Assembly (NCBI GenBank): GCA_015075375.1
Contig: JABTUM010000004.1
Span: 1-64,000 of the forward strand
DNA length: 64,000 bases
Direction of reading: 5' to 3'
Source: Planctomycetota bacterium
GTDB taxonomy: Bacteria; Planctomycetota; SZUA-567; H5-PLA8
Shown here: in pieces, positions 14,902 to 22,902 of the stretch
How positions within the stretch are numbered: the stretch's first letter is position 1
How the letters are laid out: each line of letters starts with the position of its first letter
Translations under genes and position numbers: made by a program
The notes under the pieces: generated by a model
What the model saw: only the letters and a program-made list of their open reading frames with translations
What the model was told of the DNA's origin: nothing
Databases searched by the model: none

Positions 14902-16352
14902 TGCTCGCCGCATTGCGGAGAATCCTGCGTTTGGATGCCGGGAGGCGCATACGCCAGGGTCCCCGGCGGCTCTTCGTCCGCGCGCGCTACGACGCGGCGC
15001 TCACCAACGAGAACAACCGCCGCCATTGGGCCAACGCCGACGGGCTCTCGGCAAACGCGGCCAACTCACCCGAAGTCCGGCGCATCCTGCGTAATCGCGC
15101 CCGCTACGAAGTCGCCAACAACTCCTACGCGCGCGGGATCGTGTTGACCTTGGCCAACGACTGCATCGGGACGGGTCCGCGTCTTCAGATGCTCTCCCTC
15201 GACCGCGAGGGCAACAGCGCCGTCGAGCGGGAGTTCGCGCGCTGGACCGTGGCGGTGGGCTTGGCCGACAAGCTGCGAATCATGCGCGTGGCCAAGGCCG
15301 AAGACGGCGAGGCGTTCGCGGTCTTCACCAGCAATCCCCGCCTCGATACGCCGGTCAAGCTGGACCTCAAGCTCGTGGAGGCCGAGCAGGTCTGCACGCC
15401 GGACTTTCACGCGGCGAGCAAAGCTCAAGCCGTGGACGGGATCGTCTTCGACGAGTACGGCAACCCCCTCGCCTACCAAGTGCTCCGGCAGCATCCCGGC
15501 GATAACGGCGCGCGCTGGGGCCTGGCTTACGACTCCGTGCCCGCCCAGGCCGTCTTGCACTACTTCCGGGTGGACCGGCCCGGGCAGTACCGGGGCATTC
15601 CCGAACTTACCCCCGCCTTACCGCTCTTCGCGATGCTGCGCGACTACACGCTCGCCACGCTGGACGCGGCGAAGGCCGCCGCCTACTTCGCGGGGATTCT
15701 CCACACCGACGCGCCGCCCAACGGCGAGGCCGATGCCGTCGAGGCGATGGATACCATCGAGTTGGAACGCAACATGCTCATGACCATGCCTGGCGGCTGG
15801 AAGATGAGCCAAGTACGCGCCGAGCAACCCGCGAGCACCTATGCCGAGTTCAAGCGCGAGGTGCTCAACGAGATCGCGCGCTGTTTGAACATGCCCTTCA
15901 ACGTCGCGGCGGGCAACTCCTCGGGCTACAACTACGCCTCCGGCCGCCTCGATCACCAGACCTACTTCAAGGCCATTCGCGTCGAGCAAGCTTTTCTCGG
16001 CGCGCAGTTGCTCGACCGGCTCTTCGCGGCGTGGGTCCGCGAAGCCGTGCTGGTCGAGAGCCTCCTGCCCCAGCCCATGCGGGCGCTCTCCGCCGACTGG
16101 TCGCACCAGTGGTTCTGGGACGGCCACGAGCACGTGGACCCGCTCAAAGAGGCCAACGCCCAGGCCACGCGCCTGTCCAACCACACGACCACGCTGGCCG
16201 AGGAGTACGCCAAACGCGGGCGCGATTGGGAGATGGAACTGCGCCAGCGCGCCAAAGAGGCCGCGCTCCTGCGCGAGTTGGGACTGCCGCCCGGCGAAGC
16301 CCTGCAAACCCCCGCCGAAGTCGTTCCCGTGAGTGAGGACACCGATGAATAA
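14901..16352 (+). CDS. Phage portal protein, lambda family
   Basis: A 483-residue portal subunit (PF05136 type). Supporting segments are NNRRHWANADGLSANAANSPEVRRILRNRARYEVANNSYARGI at the N-terminus in short conserved pieces, TLANDCIGTGPRL, EAEQVCTPDF and FRVDRPGQYRGIPELTPALPLF, and the C-terminal YASGRLDHQTYFKAI. Twelve copies would form the ring through which DNA enters the head and to which the terminase and tail connector bind. Its size is typical. The C-terminal end is charged and helical. The stop lies inside the next gene's start region, so head genes are tightly coupled. Confidence 0.92.
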   Translation: MLAALRRILRLDAGRRIRQGPRRLFVRARYDAALTNENNRRHWANADGLSANAANSPEVRRILRNRARYEVANNSYARGIVLTLANDCIGTGPRLQMLSLDREGNSAVEREFARWTVAVGLADKLRIMRVAKAEDGEAFAVFTSNPRLDTPVKLDLKLVEAEQVCTPDFHAASKAQAVDGIVFDEYGNPLAYQVLRQHPGDNGARWGLAYDSVPAQAVLHYFRVDRPGQYRGIPELTPALPLFAMLRDYTLATLDAAKAAAYFAGILHTDAPPNGEADAVEAMDTIELERNMLMTMPGGWKMSQVRAEQPASTYAEFKREVLNEIARCLNMPFNVAAGNSSGYNYASGRLDHQTYFKAIRVEQAFLGAQLLDRLFAAWVREAVLVESLLPQPMRALSADWSHQWFWDGHEHVDPLKEANAQATRLSNHTTTLAEEYAKRGRDWEMELRQRAKEAALLRELGLPPGEALQTPAEVVPVSEDTDE

Positions 16353-18459
16353 GCGCCTCCTGCTTCAAGCCGCCGTCTCGGGCTGGCAGCACGTCGAGGT
16401 CCAGGCCGCCGGCGACGGCGAGCCCGGCGGCCGAAAGCTGCGGCGCTTCTCGATGGTCGCCTACACGGGAATGGCGATGGAACTCTCGGGGTGGCCGCAC
16501 CCGGTGGTGGTGGACCTCGCGGGCCTGCGCGTGGCCGCCAAGAGCCGTCCGATTCTGAAGGACCATAACCCCGCCCTGATCGTGGGGCACACGGAGCGGA
16601 TCGAGGCGGCCGACGGCCAGCTCCTGGTCTCGGGCGTCGTCTCCGGGGCGGGCATGGTCGCCGCCGAGATCGTCACGTCGAGCGAGAACGGCTTCCCGTG
16701 GCAGGCGTCCATCGGGGCGCGGCCCCAGCGCGTGGTCTTCGTGCCCGAGGGCCGGCAGGCCGAGGCCAACCAAAAATCGTTCCACGGTCCCCTTTTCGTG
16801 GTGCGAAAGGCCCTTTTGGGAGAGGTGAGCTTCGTGGCATTGGGCGCCGACGACGGCACCTCGGCTCAAATCGCCGCCCGGCTACTTCCCGACGAGTTTC
16901 CCGAACCGGAGATACACGCGATGGAATTCGAGCAGTGGCTTCAGAACAAGGGCTTCAAACTCGCCGAGCTGTCCGAGACCCAGGTGGCGAGCCTGCAAGC
17001 GGCCTTCACTGCCGAGCATGGCGTCACCGCTCAGGCCGAGTCGGCCTCTCCCGTGCAAGCGGGCGGCGCGGAGCCGCCCGTGGCCCCTCCGGCGTCACCG
17101 GCGCATCCCCCCCAGCCGGGTCCGACGCCGGAGGGCGCCCTGTCCGACCTGCGTTCGCGCTACGCCGCCGATCTTAAGCGCATCGAGGCGATCCAGCGCA
17201 TCTGCGGCGACGAGCACAAGGCGCTGGCTGCCAAAGCCATCGCCGAGGGCTGGGACGAGACCCGCACGGAACTCGAACGCCTGCGCGCCGAGCGCCCCAA
17301 AGTCGCGATCCCCACTGGCCGCAGCGCGCCTTCGGGCGTCACCAGCCCCCTGCTCGAAGCGGCGTGCGTGTTGACTGCGCGCTTGCAGGAGCCCGAACGC
17401 CATTACGACGAGGCCACGCTGGAGGCCGCGACCCGGCGCTTCCGGGGCGGGATCGGGATGCAGGAACTGCTCCTGGAGGCGGCCTGGGCCAACGGGTACA
17501 CGGGACGCAGCTTCCGGGACGCGCGGGACGTTCTGCGCTTCGCCTTCACGCCGGGACTCCAAGCGGGGCTCTCCGGCATCGATATCGGCGGGATTCTCTC
17601 GAACGTCGCCAACAAGTTCCTGCTCGACGGCTTCTTCTCGGTCGAACGGACCTGGCGGAACATCTGCGCCGTCCGGAACGTCTCGGACTTCAAGACCGTC
17701 ACCAGCTACCGGCTGATCGGAGCCGACCAGTACGAGCGGGTCGCCCCCGGCGGCGAACTCAAGCACGGCACGTTGGGCCAAGAGACCTACCAGAACAAGG
17801 CCGACACCTACGGCCTGATGCTGGCCATCGACCGCCGCGACATGATTAACGACGATCTGGGCGCGATCACCACCGTGCCGCGCAAGCTCGGCCGCGGCTC
17901 GGGCCTCAAGATCAACGACGTGTTCTGGACCACGTTCCTGAACAACGCCGCCTTCTTCACCCCCGCCCTCAAGAACTTCCTGTCCGGCGTGGACACCGTG
18001 CTCGGGATCGACGGGCTGACCAAGGCCGAGACGGCTTTCCTGGAGCAGGTGGACGGCGAGGGCAAGCCCATCGGGATCATGCCCGCCGTCGTGCTCGTGC
18101 CGCCCGCGCTGAGCGCCATCGGGACGCAGCTCAACAAGTCCGTGGAACTGCGCGAGACCACCGCCAACGCCAAGTACCCCGTGGCCAACCCGCATCAGGG
18201 CAAGTTCCGCACCGAGGTCAGCCGCTACCTGTCCAATCTAAAGCTCCCCGGCAACTCCGCCAAAGCCTGGTACCTGCTGGCCGATCCCAGCGACTTGCCG
18301 GTGATCGAAGTCGCGTTCCTGAACGGGCAGGAGTCGCCCACCATCGAGACGGCGGAAGCGGACTTCTCCGTCCTGGGCATCCAGATGCGCGGCTACCACG
18401 ACTTCGGCGTCGCGCTGCAAGACCCGCGCGGCGGCGTGAAATCCAAGGGCGAAGCGTAA
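16345..18459 (+). CDS. Prohead protease / scaffold / major capsid fusion protein
   Basis: A 704-residue fusion. Residues 25-170 are a prohead-protease-like domain: ILKDHNPALIVGHTE holds the presumed catalytic His and PWQASIGA the Ser, ending LGEVSFVALGAD. Residues 190-320 are Pro/Ala/Glu-rich and helical (IQRICGDEHKALAAKAIAEGWD), as expected of a scaffold segment. From about 335 follows a Mu gpT-like HK97-fold capsid domain with GILSNVANKFLLDGF, ERTWRNICAVRNVSDFKT, DRRDMINDDLG and FGVALQDPRGG. In most phages these are two or three genes; the fused form is a known family. The protease must cut itself free during head maturation. ATG 16345 overlaps the portal stop; GAGG precedes it. Confidence 0.88.
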   Translation: MNKRLLLQAAVSGWQHVEVQAAGDGEPGGRKLRRFSMVAYTGMAMELSGWPHPVVVDLAGLRVAAKSRPILKDHNPALIVGHTERIEAADGQLLVSGVVSGAGMVAAEIVTSSENGFPWQASIGARPQRVVFVPEGRQAEANQKSFHGPLFVVRKALLGEVSFVALGADDGTSAQIAARLLPDEFPEPEIHAMEFEQWLQNKGFKLAELSETQVASLQAAFTAEHGVTAQAESASPVQAGGAEPPVAPPASPAHPPQPGPTPEGALSDLRSRYAADLKRIEAIQRICGDEHKALAAKAIAEGWDETRTELERLRAERPKVAIPTGRSAPSGVTSPLLEAACVLTARLQEPERHYDEATLEAATRRFRGGIGMQELLLEAAWANGYTGRSFRDARDVLRFAFTPGLQAGLSGIDIGGILSNVANKFLLDGFFSVERTWRNICAVRNVSDFKTVTSYRLIGADQYERVAPGGELKHGTLGQETYQNKADTYGLMLAIDRRDMINDDLGAITTVPRKLGRGSGLKINDVFWTTFLNNAAFFTPALKNFLSGVDTVLGIDGLTKAETAFLEQVDGEGKPIGIMPAVVLVPPALSAIGTQLNKSVELRETTANAKYPVANPHQGKFRTEVSRYLSNLKLPGNSAKAWYLLADPSDLPVIEVAFLNGQESPTIETAEADFSVLGIQMRGYHDFGVALQDPRGGVKSKGEA

Positions 18460-18495
18460 GGCTGAGGCCCAGCACCCCAGAACCGGAGAACTCCC

Positions 18496-18834
18496 ATGCC
18501 CGTGACGTTCGTGCAGGACGGCAACGCCGTGGACTACGTACCCGCCGCCGACGTGCCCACCGGAGCGGTGGTCGTGCAAGGCGATCTTGTAGGCGTGGTC
18601 CCCCGCCCCATCCCGGCCGGAGCGCTCGGCGCGATCCAGGTATCCGGGGTCTTCGATTTTCCCAAGGCTGCCGGCGGCGGGACGGCCTTGGCCGCCGGAG
18701 CACGGGTTTATTGGGACGTGGCCGAGCAGGCGGCCAAGTCCGACAGCGAAGCCGGGGCCAACAAGCTGATTGGGAAGACCGTCAAGGCGGCAACCGACGC
18801 GGACCCAACCGTCCGGGTTCGGCTCGAACAGTAG
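18496..18834 (+). CDS. DUF2190 family capsid decoration protein
   Basis: A 112-residue, Gly/Ala/Val-rich protein directly after the capsid gene. Segments such as VQGDLVGVVPRPIPAGALGAIQVSGVFDFPKA and LAAGARVYWDVAEQAA are typical of DUF2190, a cement protein on the capsid surface. It fits the family length of about 110 residues. The ribosome site is GGAG at 18486-18489. It should be made in amounts similar to the capsid protein. No unusual residues were seen. Confidence 0.82.
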   Translation: MPVTFVQDGNAVDYVPAADVPTGAVVVQGDLVGVVPRPIPAGALGAIQVSGVFDFPKAAGGGTALAAGARVYWDVAEQAAKSDSEAGANKLIGKTVKAATDADPTVRVRLEQ

Positions 18835-18840
18835 GCCGGC

Positions 18841-19227
18841 ATGCGCGATCTGCTCGCGGAAGGCTCGGCCTGGCTGGAGCGGCAGCGCACCAAGCATCTG
18901 TCGAGGGCCGTGACGTACCGCCGTGGCGGCGAATCGGTCGAAGTGCGTGCAACGGTCGGCAAGACGGTCTTCCAGGTGGACAAGGGTTACGGGCTCCAGG
19001 AACGCTACGAGACGCGGGACTACCTGATCCTGGCGGCGGACTTGGCCTTAAGCGGCGTGGCGATCCTGCCCAAACCGGGCGACCGCGTGCTGGAGACGGA
19101 TGCGGGGAAGCGCTTCGTCTACGAGGTCATGGCGGTGGGTAGCGAACCGTGCTGGCGCTACTCCGATCCGTACCGCCGGACGCTGCGCATGCACACGAAG
19201 TTGGTCGCGACGGAGGTTCTTCCGTGA
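18841..19227 (+). CDS. Head-tail connector/neck protein, probable
   Basis: A 128-residue protein located where neck proteins normally lie. It has a helix at the start (MRDLLAEGSAWLERQRTKHL) and then beta strands (AVTYRRGGESVEVRATVG, RDYLILAADLALSG, RVLETDAGKRFVYEVMAVG) ending in DPYRRTLRMHTKLV. This layout resembles head-closure proteins that seal the portal. The family match is uncertain. The start is six bases after the decoration protein stop, and its TGA overlaps the next gene's GTG. Confidence 0.6.
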   Translation: MRDLLAEGSAWLERQRTKHLSRAVTYRRGGESVEVRATVGKTVFQVDKGYGLQERYETRDYLILAADLALSGVAILPKPGDRVLETDAGKRFVYEVMAVGSEPCWRYSDPYRRTLRMHTKLVATEVLP

Positions 19228-19508
19228 TCGAGTCGGCGGCGAAGGTGAGCATGGGCGCGCTCCTGTTGGCCTCGGTGCCCTTGGGCGGCGACTCGGGGCT
19301 TTGGGCGCAGTGGGGACTGGCGGGCTTAGTCGTCGGCTACACCCTCTGGCGCGATCATGCGCGAGAACGGCGCATGTCCTTCGCCCTGGAGAAGCACCAG
19401 ACCTGGGTGCAGCAGACGCTCTTAAACGCCCTGGAGCGTAACACCGTGGCCCTGGAACGGCTCACGAACGCGCGCGCGGTTCCCCAGGACGCCGGCGAGC
19501 GGCGATGA
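19224..19508 (+). CDS. Small membrane protein, possible holin
   Basis: A 94-residue protein from GTG 19224, which overlaps the previous stop as GTGA and has GGAGGT upstream. Residues 7-45 contain two short hydrophobic stretches (VSMGALLLASVPLGG and LWAQWGLAGLVVGYTLW), then a charged helical tail with RDHARERR, consistent with one or two membrane passes and a cytoplasmic tail. Such small proteins among head-tail genes are sometimes holins, but no endolysin is recognisable nearby, so this is a weak proposal. The open frame continues upstream to 19149 without a good ribosome site. Confidence 0.5.
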   Translation: MIESAAKVSMGALLLASVPLGGDSGLWAQWGLAGLVVGYTLWRDHARERRMSFALEKHQTWVQQTLLNALERNTVALERLTNARAVPQDAGERR

Positions 19509-19936
19509 ACGCCGAACTCCTGCGCGTGGCCGATGGGGTCGTGGACGCCCTGAACGCGGCGGCGTTGGACCCGGAAGTCCAAGCCCAGCGTCTGTATCAG
19601 CCGCAGTTCGAGTTGCCCGAGCTGAACGTCCTGCGCGTGAGCGTGGTCCCCAAGGACCAGACCGCCCAGGCGCTTACGCGCGGGCAGACACGGCGCATTT
19701 TCCGAGTGGACGTGGGCGTGCAGAAGAAGTTCGAACGTGGTGACGCGCCCGAGTTGGACCCGTTGGTCACGCTGGTTGAACGGATCGCGGCGCTCTTTCA
19801 CCGGCGCAGGTTGCCGGGCCTGAGCGAAGCGTTCTGCACGGTGGCCAAGCCCGAGCCCGTGTACGCGCCGGAGCACATGGATCAGTTCCGGCAGTTCACG
19901 AGCGTACTGACGCTCACGTTCCAGATGCTGGAGTAG
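19505..19936 (+). CDS. Probable tail terminator / minor tail protein U-like
   Basis: A 143-residue protein overlapping the previous gene by 4 bases. It begins with a helix (ELLRVADGVVDALNAAAL) and continues with strands (LNVLRVSVVPKDQ, TRRIFRVDVGVQKKF), a helix (LDPLVTLVERIAALF) and a terminal strand (FTSVLTLTFQMLE). This alpha/beta order matches tail-terminator proteins that cap the tail tube and join it to the head. Position, size and fold support the call, though no diagnostic motif exists. Confidence 0.6.
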   Translation: MNAELLRVADGVVDALNAAALDPEVQAQRLYQPQFELPELNVLRVSVVPKDQTAQALTRGQTRRIFRVDVGVQKKFERGDAPELDPLVTLVERIAALFHRRRLPGLSEAFCTVAKPEPVYAPEHMDQFRQFTSVLTLTFQMLE

Positions 19937-19940
19937 CTCC

Positions 19941-20198
19941 GTGAACAACGCCGTCGTGCGCAAGCTCGTGCTCACCACGCAGTACCAGCCGCTCAGTCCG
20001 ATCATCAGCGAGGTGCTTAGCGTGACGGTCCGGCTGCCCAGCAGCAATAAGAAAGAGGCGCTCTTCCTGAGCGACGACGGTTCCGAAGTCCCGTGGGACC
20101 CCGGCTCGCAGTTCGAACTCAAGCGCGTGAGTCTCGCGCAGCTCATGGTCAAAGGCCGCGCCGGAGACCTGGTGGTCCTGGCCGGCGGATCGTGGTGA
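19941..20198 (+). CDS. Small structural-region hypothetical protein
   Basis: An 85-residue protein starting at GTG 19941. It is beta-rich (VRKLVLTTQYQPLSPIISEVLSVTVRL, FELKRVSLAQLMVKG, LVVLAGGSW). No family is recognised. It lies between tail terminator-like and HK97 gp10-like genes with 4-base gaps on both sides, so it is part of the head-tail assembly cluster. It might be an adaptor or stopper; this is inferred only from location. Confidence 0.5.
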   Translation: MNNAVVRKLVLTTQYQPLSPIISEVLSVTVRLPSSNKKEALFLSDDGSEVPWDPGSQFELKRVSLAQLMVKGRAGDLVVLAGGSW

Positions 20199-20202
20199 AC
20201 CC

Positions 20203-20778
20203 GTGGCCACGGTCCGGGTCAAGGCGCGCGTGGATAGGCCCAAGGTCACACGCAAGGCCAAGGCGGCGAGCATTCAGAGCTTAGGGCGCGCCGGAGCGTA
20301 TCTGAGGGGCATCGCACGGCGAAGCATCAAGGTCAGCCCTGTCGCCTCGGAGCCGGGCAAACCGCCGCGCTCGCGGCAAGGCCGCTTAAAGAACGCCATC
20401 GTCTTCGCGGTGGAGAAGGACAAGACCCGCGTCGTCATCGGCCCGGCCGCTTCGGACGTAGGGAAGATCGGACGCACACATGAGTTCGGCGGGACGGAAA
20501 GCCCCAAGAAGCGCAAAGGGCGCAAGGCGAACTTCAAACTCGAAGTCGGCGGGCACGGCCCAATCCGAGTCGAAGGCGGCAAGCCCGTGGTAGTGCGCCT
20601 GAAGACCGACCGGCAGGTCGCCAAGGCCAAACAAGTCACGGACGGCCTGCCGCCTTCGCAGGGTGGGACATCCGGCGGCAAGCCGCGCAAGTACCCGCCG
20701 CGCCCGTTCATGGGACCGGCGCTGAACATCGGGAAGGCGCGCTTGCCCCGGCTTTGGGCAAATTCGGTGCGAGGGTAA
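20203..20778 (+). CDS. HK97 gp10-like tail component / tail completion protein
   Basis: A 191-residue basic protein (GTG start). The pattern LGRAGAYLRGIARRSIKVSPVASEPGKPPRSRQGRLKNAIVF followed, in pieces, by RVVIGPAASDVGKIGRTHEFGG and PPRPFMGPALNIGKARLPRLW matches the HK97 gp10/virion morphogenesis family: a first helix, the PGKPPRSRxGRLKxAI motif, the HEFGG segment and the RPFMGPAL end. These proteins act at tail-head joining. An insertion of about 40 residues rich in Lys/Gly between HEFGG and RPFM makes it longer than usual. Confidence 0.75.
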   Translation: MATVRVKARVDRPKVTRKAKAASIQSLGRAGAYLRGIARRSIKVSPVASEPGKPPRSRQGRLKNAIVFAVEKDKTRVVIGPAASDVGKIGRTHEFGGTESPKKRKGRKANFKLEVGGHGPIRVEGGKPVVVRLKTDRQVAKAKQVTDGLPPSQGGTSGGKPRKYPPRPFMGPALNIGKARLPRLWANSVRG

Positions 20779-20784
20779 CTATAA

Positions 20785-21330
20785 ATGGACTGTGACATCG
20801 AAGCCGCCACTTCCCCCATGCATTTCAAAGTCATTTCTAGCAAGAAGTGGAATGACATCCTGCGTCTTGGGCGCATGCGTTGCAAGCGTTGCGGACTTGA
20901 AAAGCCACTCAATGCCTTCTCACCTTCGAAATACAACGGCCAACTTCGATACAAACGCTCGTGTCGTAAATGCCTAAGCACTGAGAGAAACAATTACAAA
21001 CGTGAATGGTGGCACAAGAGACGCTGCTATGAACTGGGCATTACCCCTGAAATCTATTCTGAAATGATCACTCGCCAACGAGGAAACTGCGCCATCTGCG
21101 AGAGACCACTATCTGAGGACAGAAAAGTAATCGACCACGATCATCAATCGGGGGAAGTGCGCGGCATTGTTCACAACCTTTGCAATCTAACGCTCGGAAA
21201 CTCACGAGAGGACATAGCTGTTCTCGTGGGAACCATTCAGTACTTGCTCAAACAAGCACAAAACGGCCGACACCAGAATCCATGGCTCGGCCTTCTGAGA
21301 TTTGTTTCTTACGTGGAGGTCAAGTCATGA
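20785..21330 (+). CDS. HNH endonuclease, recombination endonuclease VII type
   Basis: A 181-residue protein with the endonuclease VII (T4 gp49-like) signature: zinc-type cysteines in RCKRCG and SCRKC, NCAICERPLS, then IDHDHQSGEVRGIVHNLCNLTLG, which is the DHDHxTGxVRGxxCxxCNxxLG pattern with His in place of the first Cys. It cuts branched or specific DNA. It is clearly richer in A/T than the flanking tail genes and is wedged between them, which suits a free-standing homing endonuclease. Its stop overlaps the tail tube start by 4 bases. The His-for-Cys change could affect a zinc site but the catalytic DHDH is intact. Confidence 0.85.
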   Translation: MDCDIEAATSPMHFKVISSKKWNDILRLGRMRCKRCGLEKPLNAFSPSKYNGQLRYKRSCRKCLSTERNNYKREWWHKRRCYELGITPEIYSEMITRQRGNCAICERPLSEDRKVIDHDHQSGEVRGIVHNLCNLTLGNSREDIAVLVGTIQYLLKQAQNGRHQNPWLGLLRFVSYVEVKS

Positions 21331-21764
21331 GCATTCGCATCGGTATGGAAGCCAAGCTTTATTTTAAAGTTGGCGGGCTCGGTGCAGGCGCGTGGGTCGA
21401 ACTCCCCAACGTTAGGGACGTGACACTAAACCTTGAAACGGGCGAGGCCGATGTAACCACCCGAGGCAACGCTGGTTGGAAGGCATCCATTGCCACCTTA
21501 AAAGATGCCAGTCTTGAAATGGAAATGATTTGGGATACCGCCGACGCGGGCTTCACGGCGATTAAGAACGCCTACTTCAACAACGAGAAGATCGGCTTCG
21601 CGGTGATGGACGGCGATATCGCCCAGGCCGGTTCGCAGGGCCTGCAAGCCGATTTCTCGATCTTGAGCTTCTCGCGCAAGGAAGCGCTCGAAGAGGCCAT
21701 CACCGTCTCGGTCACCGCAAAGCCGACGTACTCGGCTACGGCTCCGCAGTGGGTCACGGTCTAA
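21327..21764 (+). CDS. Phage tail tube protein
   Basis: A 145-residue protein from ATG 21327, with GGAGGT inside the preceding HNH gene. Sequence segments VRDVTLNLETGEADVTTRGNAGWKAS, SLEMEMIWDTADAGFTAIKNAYF and GLQADFSILSFSRKEALEEAITVSVTAKPTYS are typical of small siphovirus tail tube proteins, which stack as hexamers around the tape measure. The first 200 bases of the gene have the A/T-richer composition of the HNH gene, and the rest has the phage's normal composition. This break inside one gene is discussed as a possible co-conversion tract. Confidence 0.8.
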   Translation: MSIRIGMEAKLYFKVGGLGAGAWVELPNVRDVTLNLETGEADVTTRGNAGWKASIATLKDASLEMEMIWDTADAGFTAIKNAYFNNEKIGFAVMDGDIAQAGSQGLQADFSILSFSRKEALEEAITVSVTAKPTYSATAPQWVTV

Positions 21765-21775
21765 AGGAACACGTC

Positions 21776-22258
21776 ATGCGCACTTTCAAAGACAACGCCG
21801 GCCGGACCTGGACGGTGAGCGTGGACGTGGACGCCATCCGGCGCGTGCGAACCGCGCTACAGGTCAACCTCGCCAGCGCCGAACTGGCCCAAGTGCTGGA
21901 GCGGCTGCTTTCCGATCCGGTGCTGCTGTGCGATGTGCTGTTCGTCGTGTGCAAGCCCGAAGCCGACAAGCTGGGCGTGAGCGACGTGGACTTCGGCCGC
22001 GCGATGGCCGGAGATGCGATCGAAGCCGGAACCTTGGCGCTTCTGGAGGAACTCGCAAATTTTACCCCGAACCCGCGCGACCGCGCGCGGGTCAAGCGCC
22101 TGCTCCAGGCCATGCAACAGTTGGCCGAACGCACGCGAGACGCGGCCGAGACGAGACTGGAGCGCGAGATCGAGAAAGCCCTGAGCGCCACGACGGCGAC
22201 CTCTGGCCCCTCGTCTGGAAGCTCGCCGGGGTCCTCGGCATCAATCCCGGTCCCCTGA
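21776..22258 (+). CDS. Tail assembly chaperone, G-like first part
   Basis: A 160-residue protein starting at ATG 21776 after AAAGGA. The N-terminus FKDNAGRTWTVSVDVDAIRRVRTALQVNLAS, in short runs, and DPVLLCDVLFVVCKPEADKLGVSDVDF are typical of siphovirus tail chaperones placed between tail tube and tape measure. The end is low-complexity Thr/Ser/Gly/Pro, a usual sign that the natural reading moves to another frame before that point. The downstream -1 frame carries a G-T type extension. The chaperone keeps the tape measure soluble during tail assembly. Confidence 0.75.
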   Translation: MRTFKDNAGRTWTVSVDVDAIRRVRTALQVNLASAELAQVLERLLSDPVLLCDVLFVVCKPEADKLGVSDVDFGRAMAGDAIEAGTLALLEELANFTPNPRDRARVKRLLQAMQQLAERTRDAAETRLEREIEKALSATTATSGPSSGSSPGSSASIPVP

Positions 22259-22500
22259 CGCTACGGGAACTGGTCTGGATGTCGGAGGGACATGGCCGGG
22301 CGGCCTGGGCGCATACGTCGGCGATATTGGCGCTCCTGGCCAACGCGCACCGCGATCCAAAGAAGCACTCAGCGTTCACGCCGGGGGACTTCAACCCCTA
22401 CGAGGCGCAAGAGCGCTGCAAGCCCCACACGAAGACGCGGGATCTGTCGGTCCTCAAAGCGGTCTTCGTGGATCACCCCCAAGGAGGAAGCAAGCCATGA
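22198..22500 (+). CDS. Tail assembly chaperone, T-like second part in the -1 frame
   Basis: This frame is -1 relative to the first chaperone gene and overlaps its 3' end. From 22198 it reads DLWPLVWKLAGVLGINPGPLTLRELVWMSEG, then AWAHTSAILALLANAHRD and FNPYEAQ, which is the familiar C-terminal extension of lambda G-T-type chaperones and of short stand-alone tail-chaperone genes. I expect it to be made as a frameshift fusion. ATG 22279 is a possible independent start but would cut the domain. No canonical slippery heptamer was found in the overlap. The stop overlaps the next gene by ATGA. Confidence 0.65.
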   Translation, partial: DLWPLVWKLAGVLGINPGPLTLRELVWMSEGHGRAAWAHTSAILALLANAHRDPKKHSAFTPGDFNPYEAQERCKPHTKTRDLSVLKAVFVDHPQGGSKP

Positions 22501-22796
22501 CCGAGCAGGAATTCGGGATTCAAGAAACGAAGGAACTCTTGGCTGGGCTGAAAACCCTGGCCGTCAAAGGGTATCTCGCCAAGCGCATCGGCGGCGACGT
22601 CCAGGCGATCTTGACACGGCTCGTGACGCTCATGATGGCCGACCCCAAGGCCGCGCAGACCGTCGTCAACGCCTTCGACAACGTGCCAAAGGTGTTCGCC
22701 GAGGTCCAAGACCTCACGCTCCTGGAAGGGTTCCAGGTCATTGCCGAAGCCGGAAAGCTCGCGGCCGAAGGCGCGACCGAAATCCAGGCGGCTTGA
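22497..22796 (+). CDS. Small helical protein before the tape measure region
   Basis: A 99-residue protein, almost wholly alpha-helical and alanine-rich (FGIQETKELLAGLKTLAVKGYLAKRI, AILTRLVTLMMADPKAAQTVVNAFDNVPKVFAEV). It has no Cys or Trp and no known family. It is coupled by ATGA overlap to the tail chaperone and lies near the tape measure, so it likely helps tail assembly or is a minor virion part. It is acidic towards the C-terminus. Confidence 0.5.
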   Translation: MTEQEFGIQETKELLAGLKTLAVKGYLAKRIGGDVQAILTRLVTLMMADPKAAQTVVNAFDNVPKVFAEVQDLTLLEGFQVIAEAGKLAAEGATEIQAA

Positions 22797-22811
22797 GCGG
22801 CCATTCAAACT

Positions 22812-22880
22812 GCAGAGACGCGGAGCACGCAGAGAAAGCCTAAGCCCTTGTTGGGTGAAGTGGCCTGCTCTGCGTGCTCT
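22812..22880. repeat. REP-like inverted repeat between tail genes
   Basis: The left arm GAGCACGCAGAG (22823-22834) and right arm CTCTGCGTGCTC (22868-22879) form a perfect 12-base inverted repeat with a 33-base loop. The wider sequence GCAGAGACGCGGAGCACGCAGAG belongs to a short repeat type that I recognise from many unrelated environmental genomes. Its presence in a phage late operon suggests a mobile small repeat or a processing/attenuation hairpin. It lies between stop 22796 and start 22903. Confidence 0.55.
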
Positions 22881-22902
22881 CGCGGTTCCAGGAGGTCTTT
22901 CG

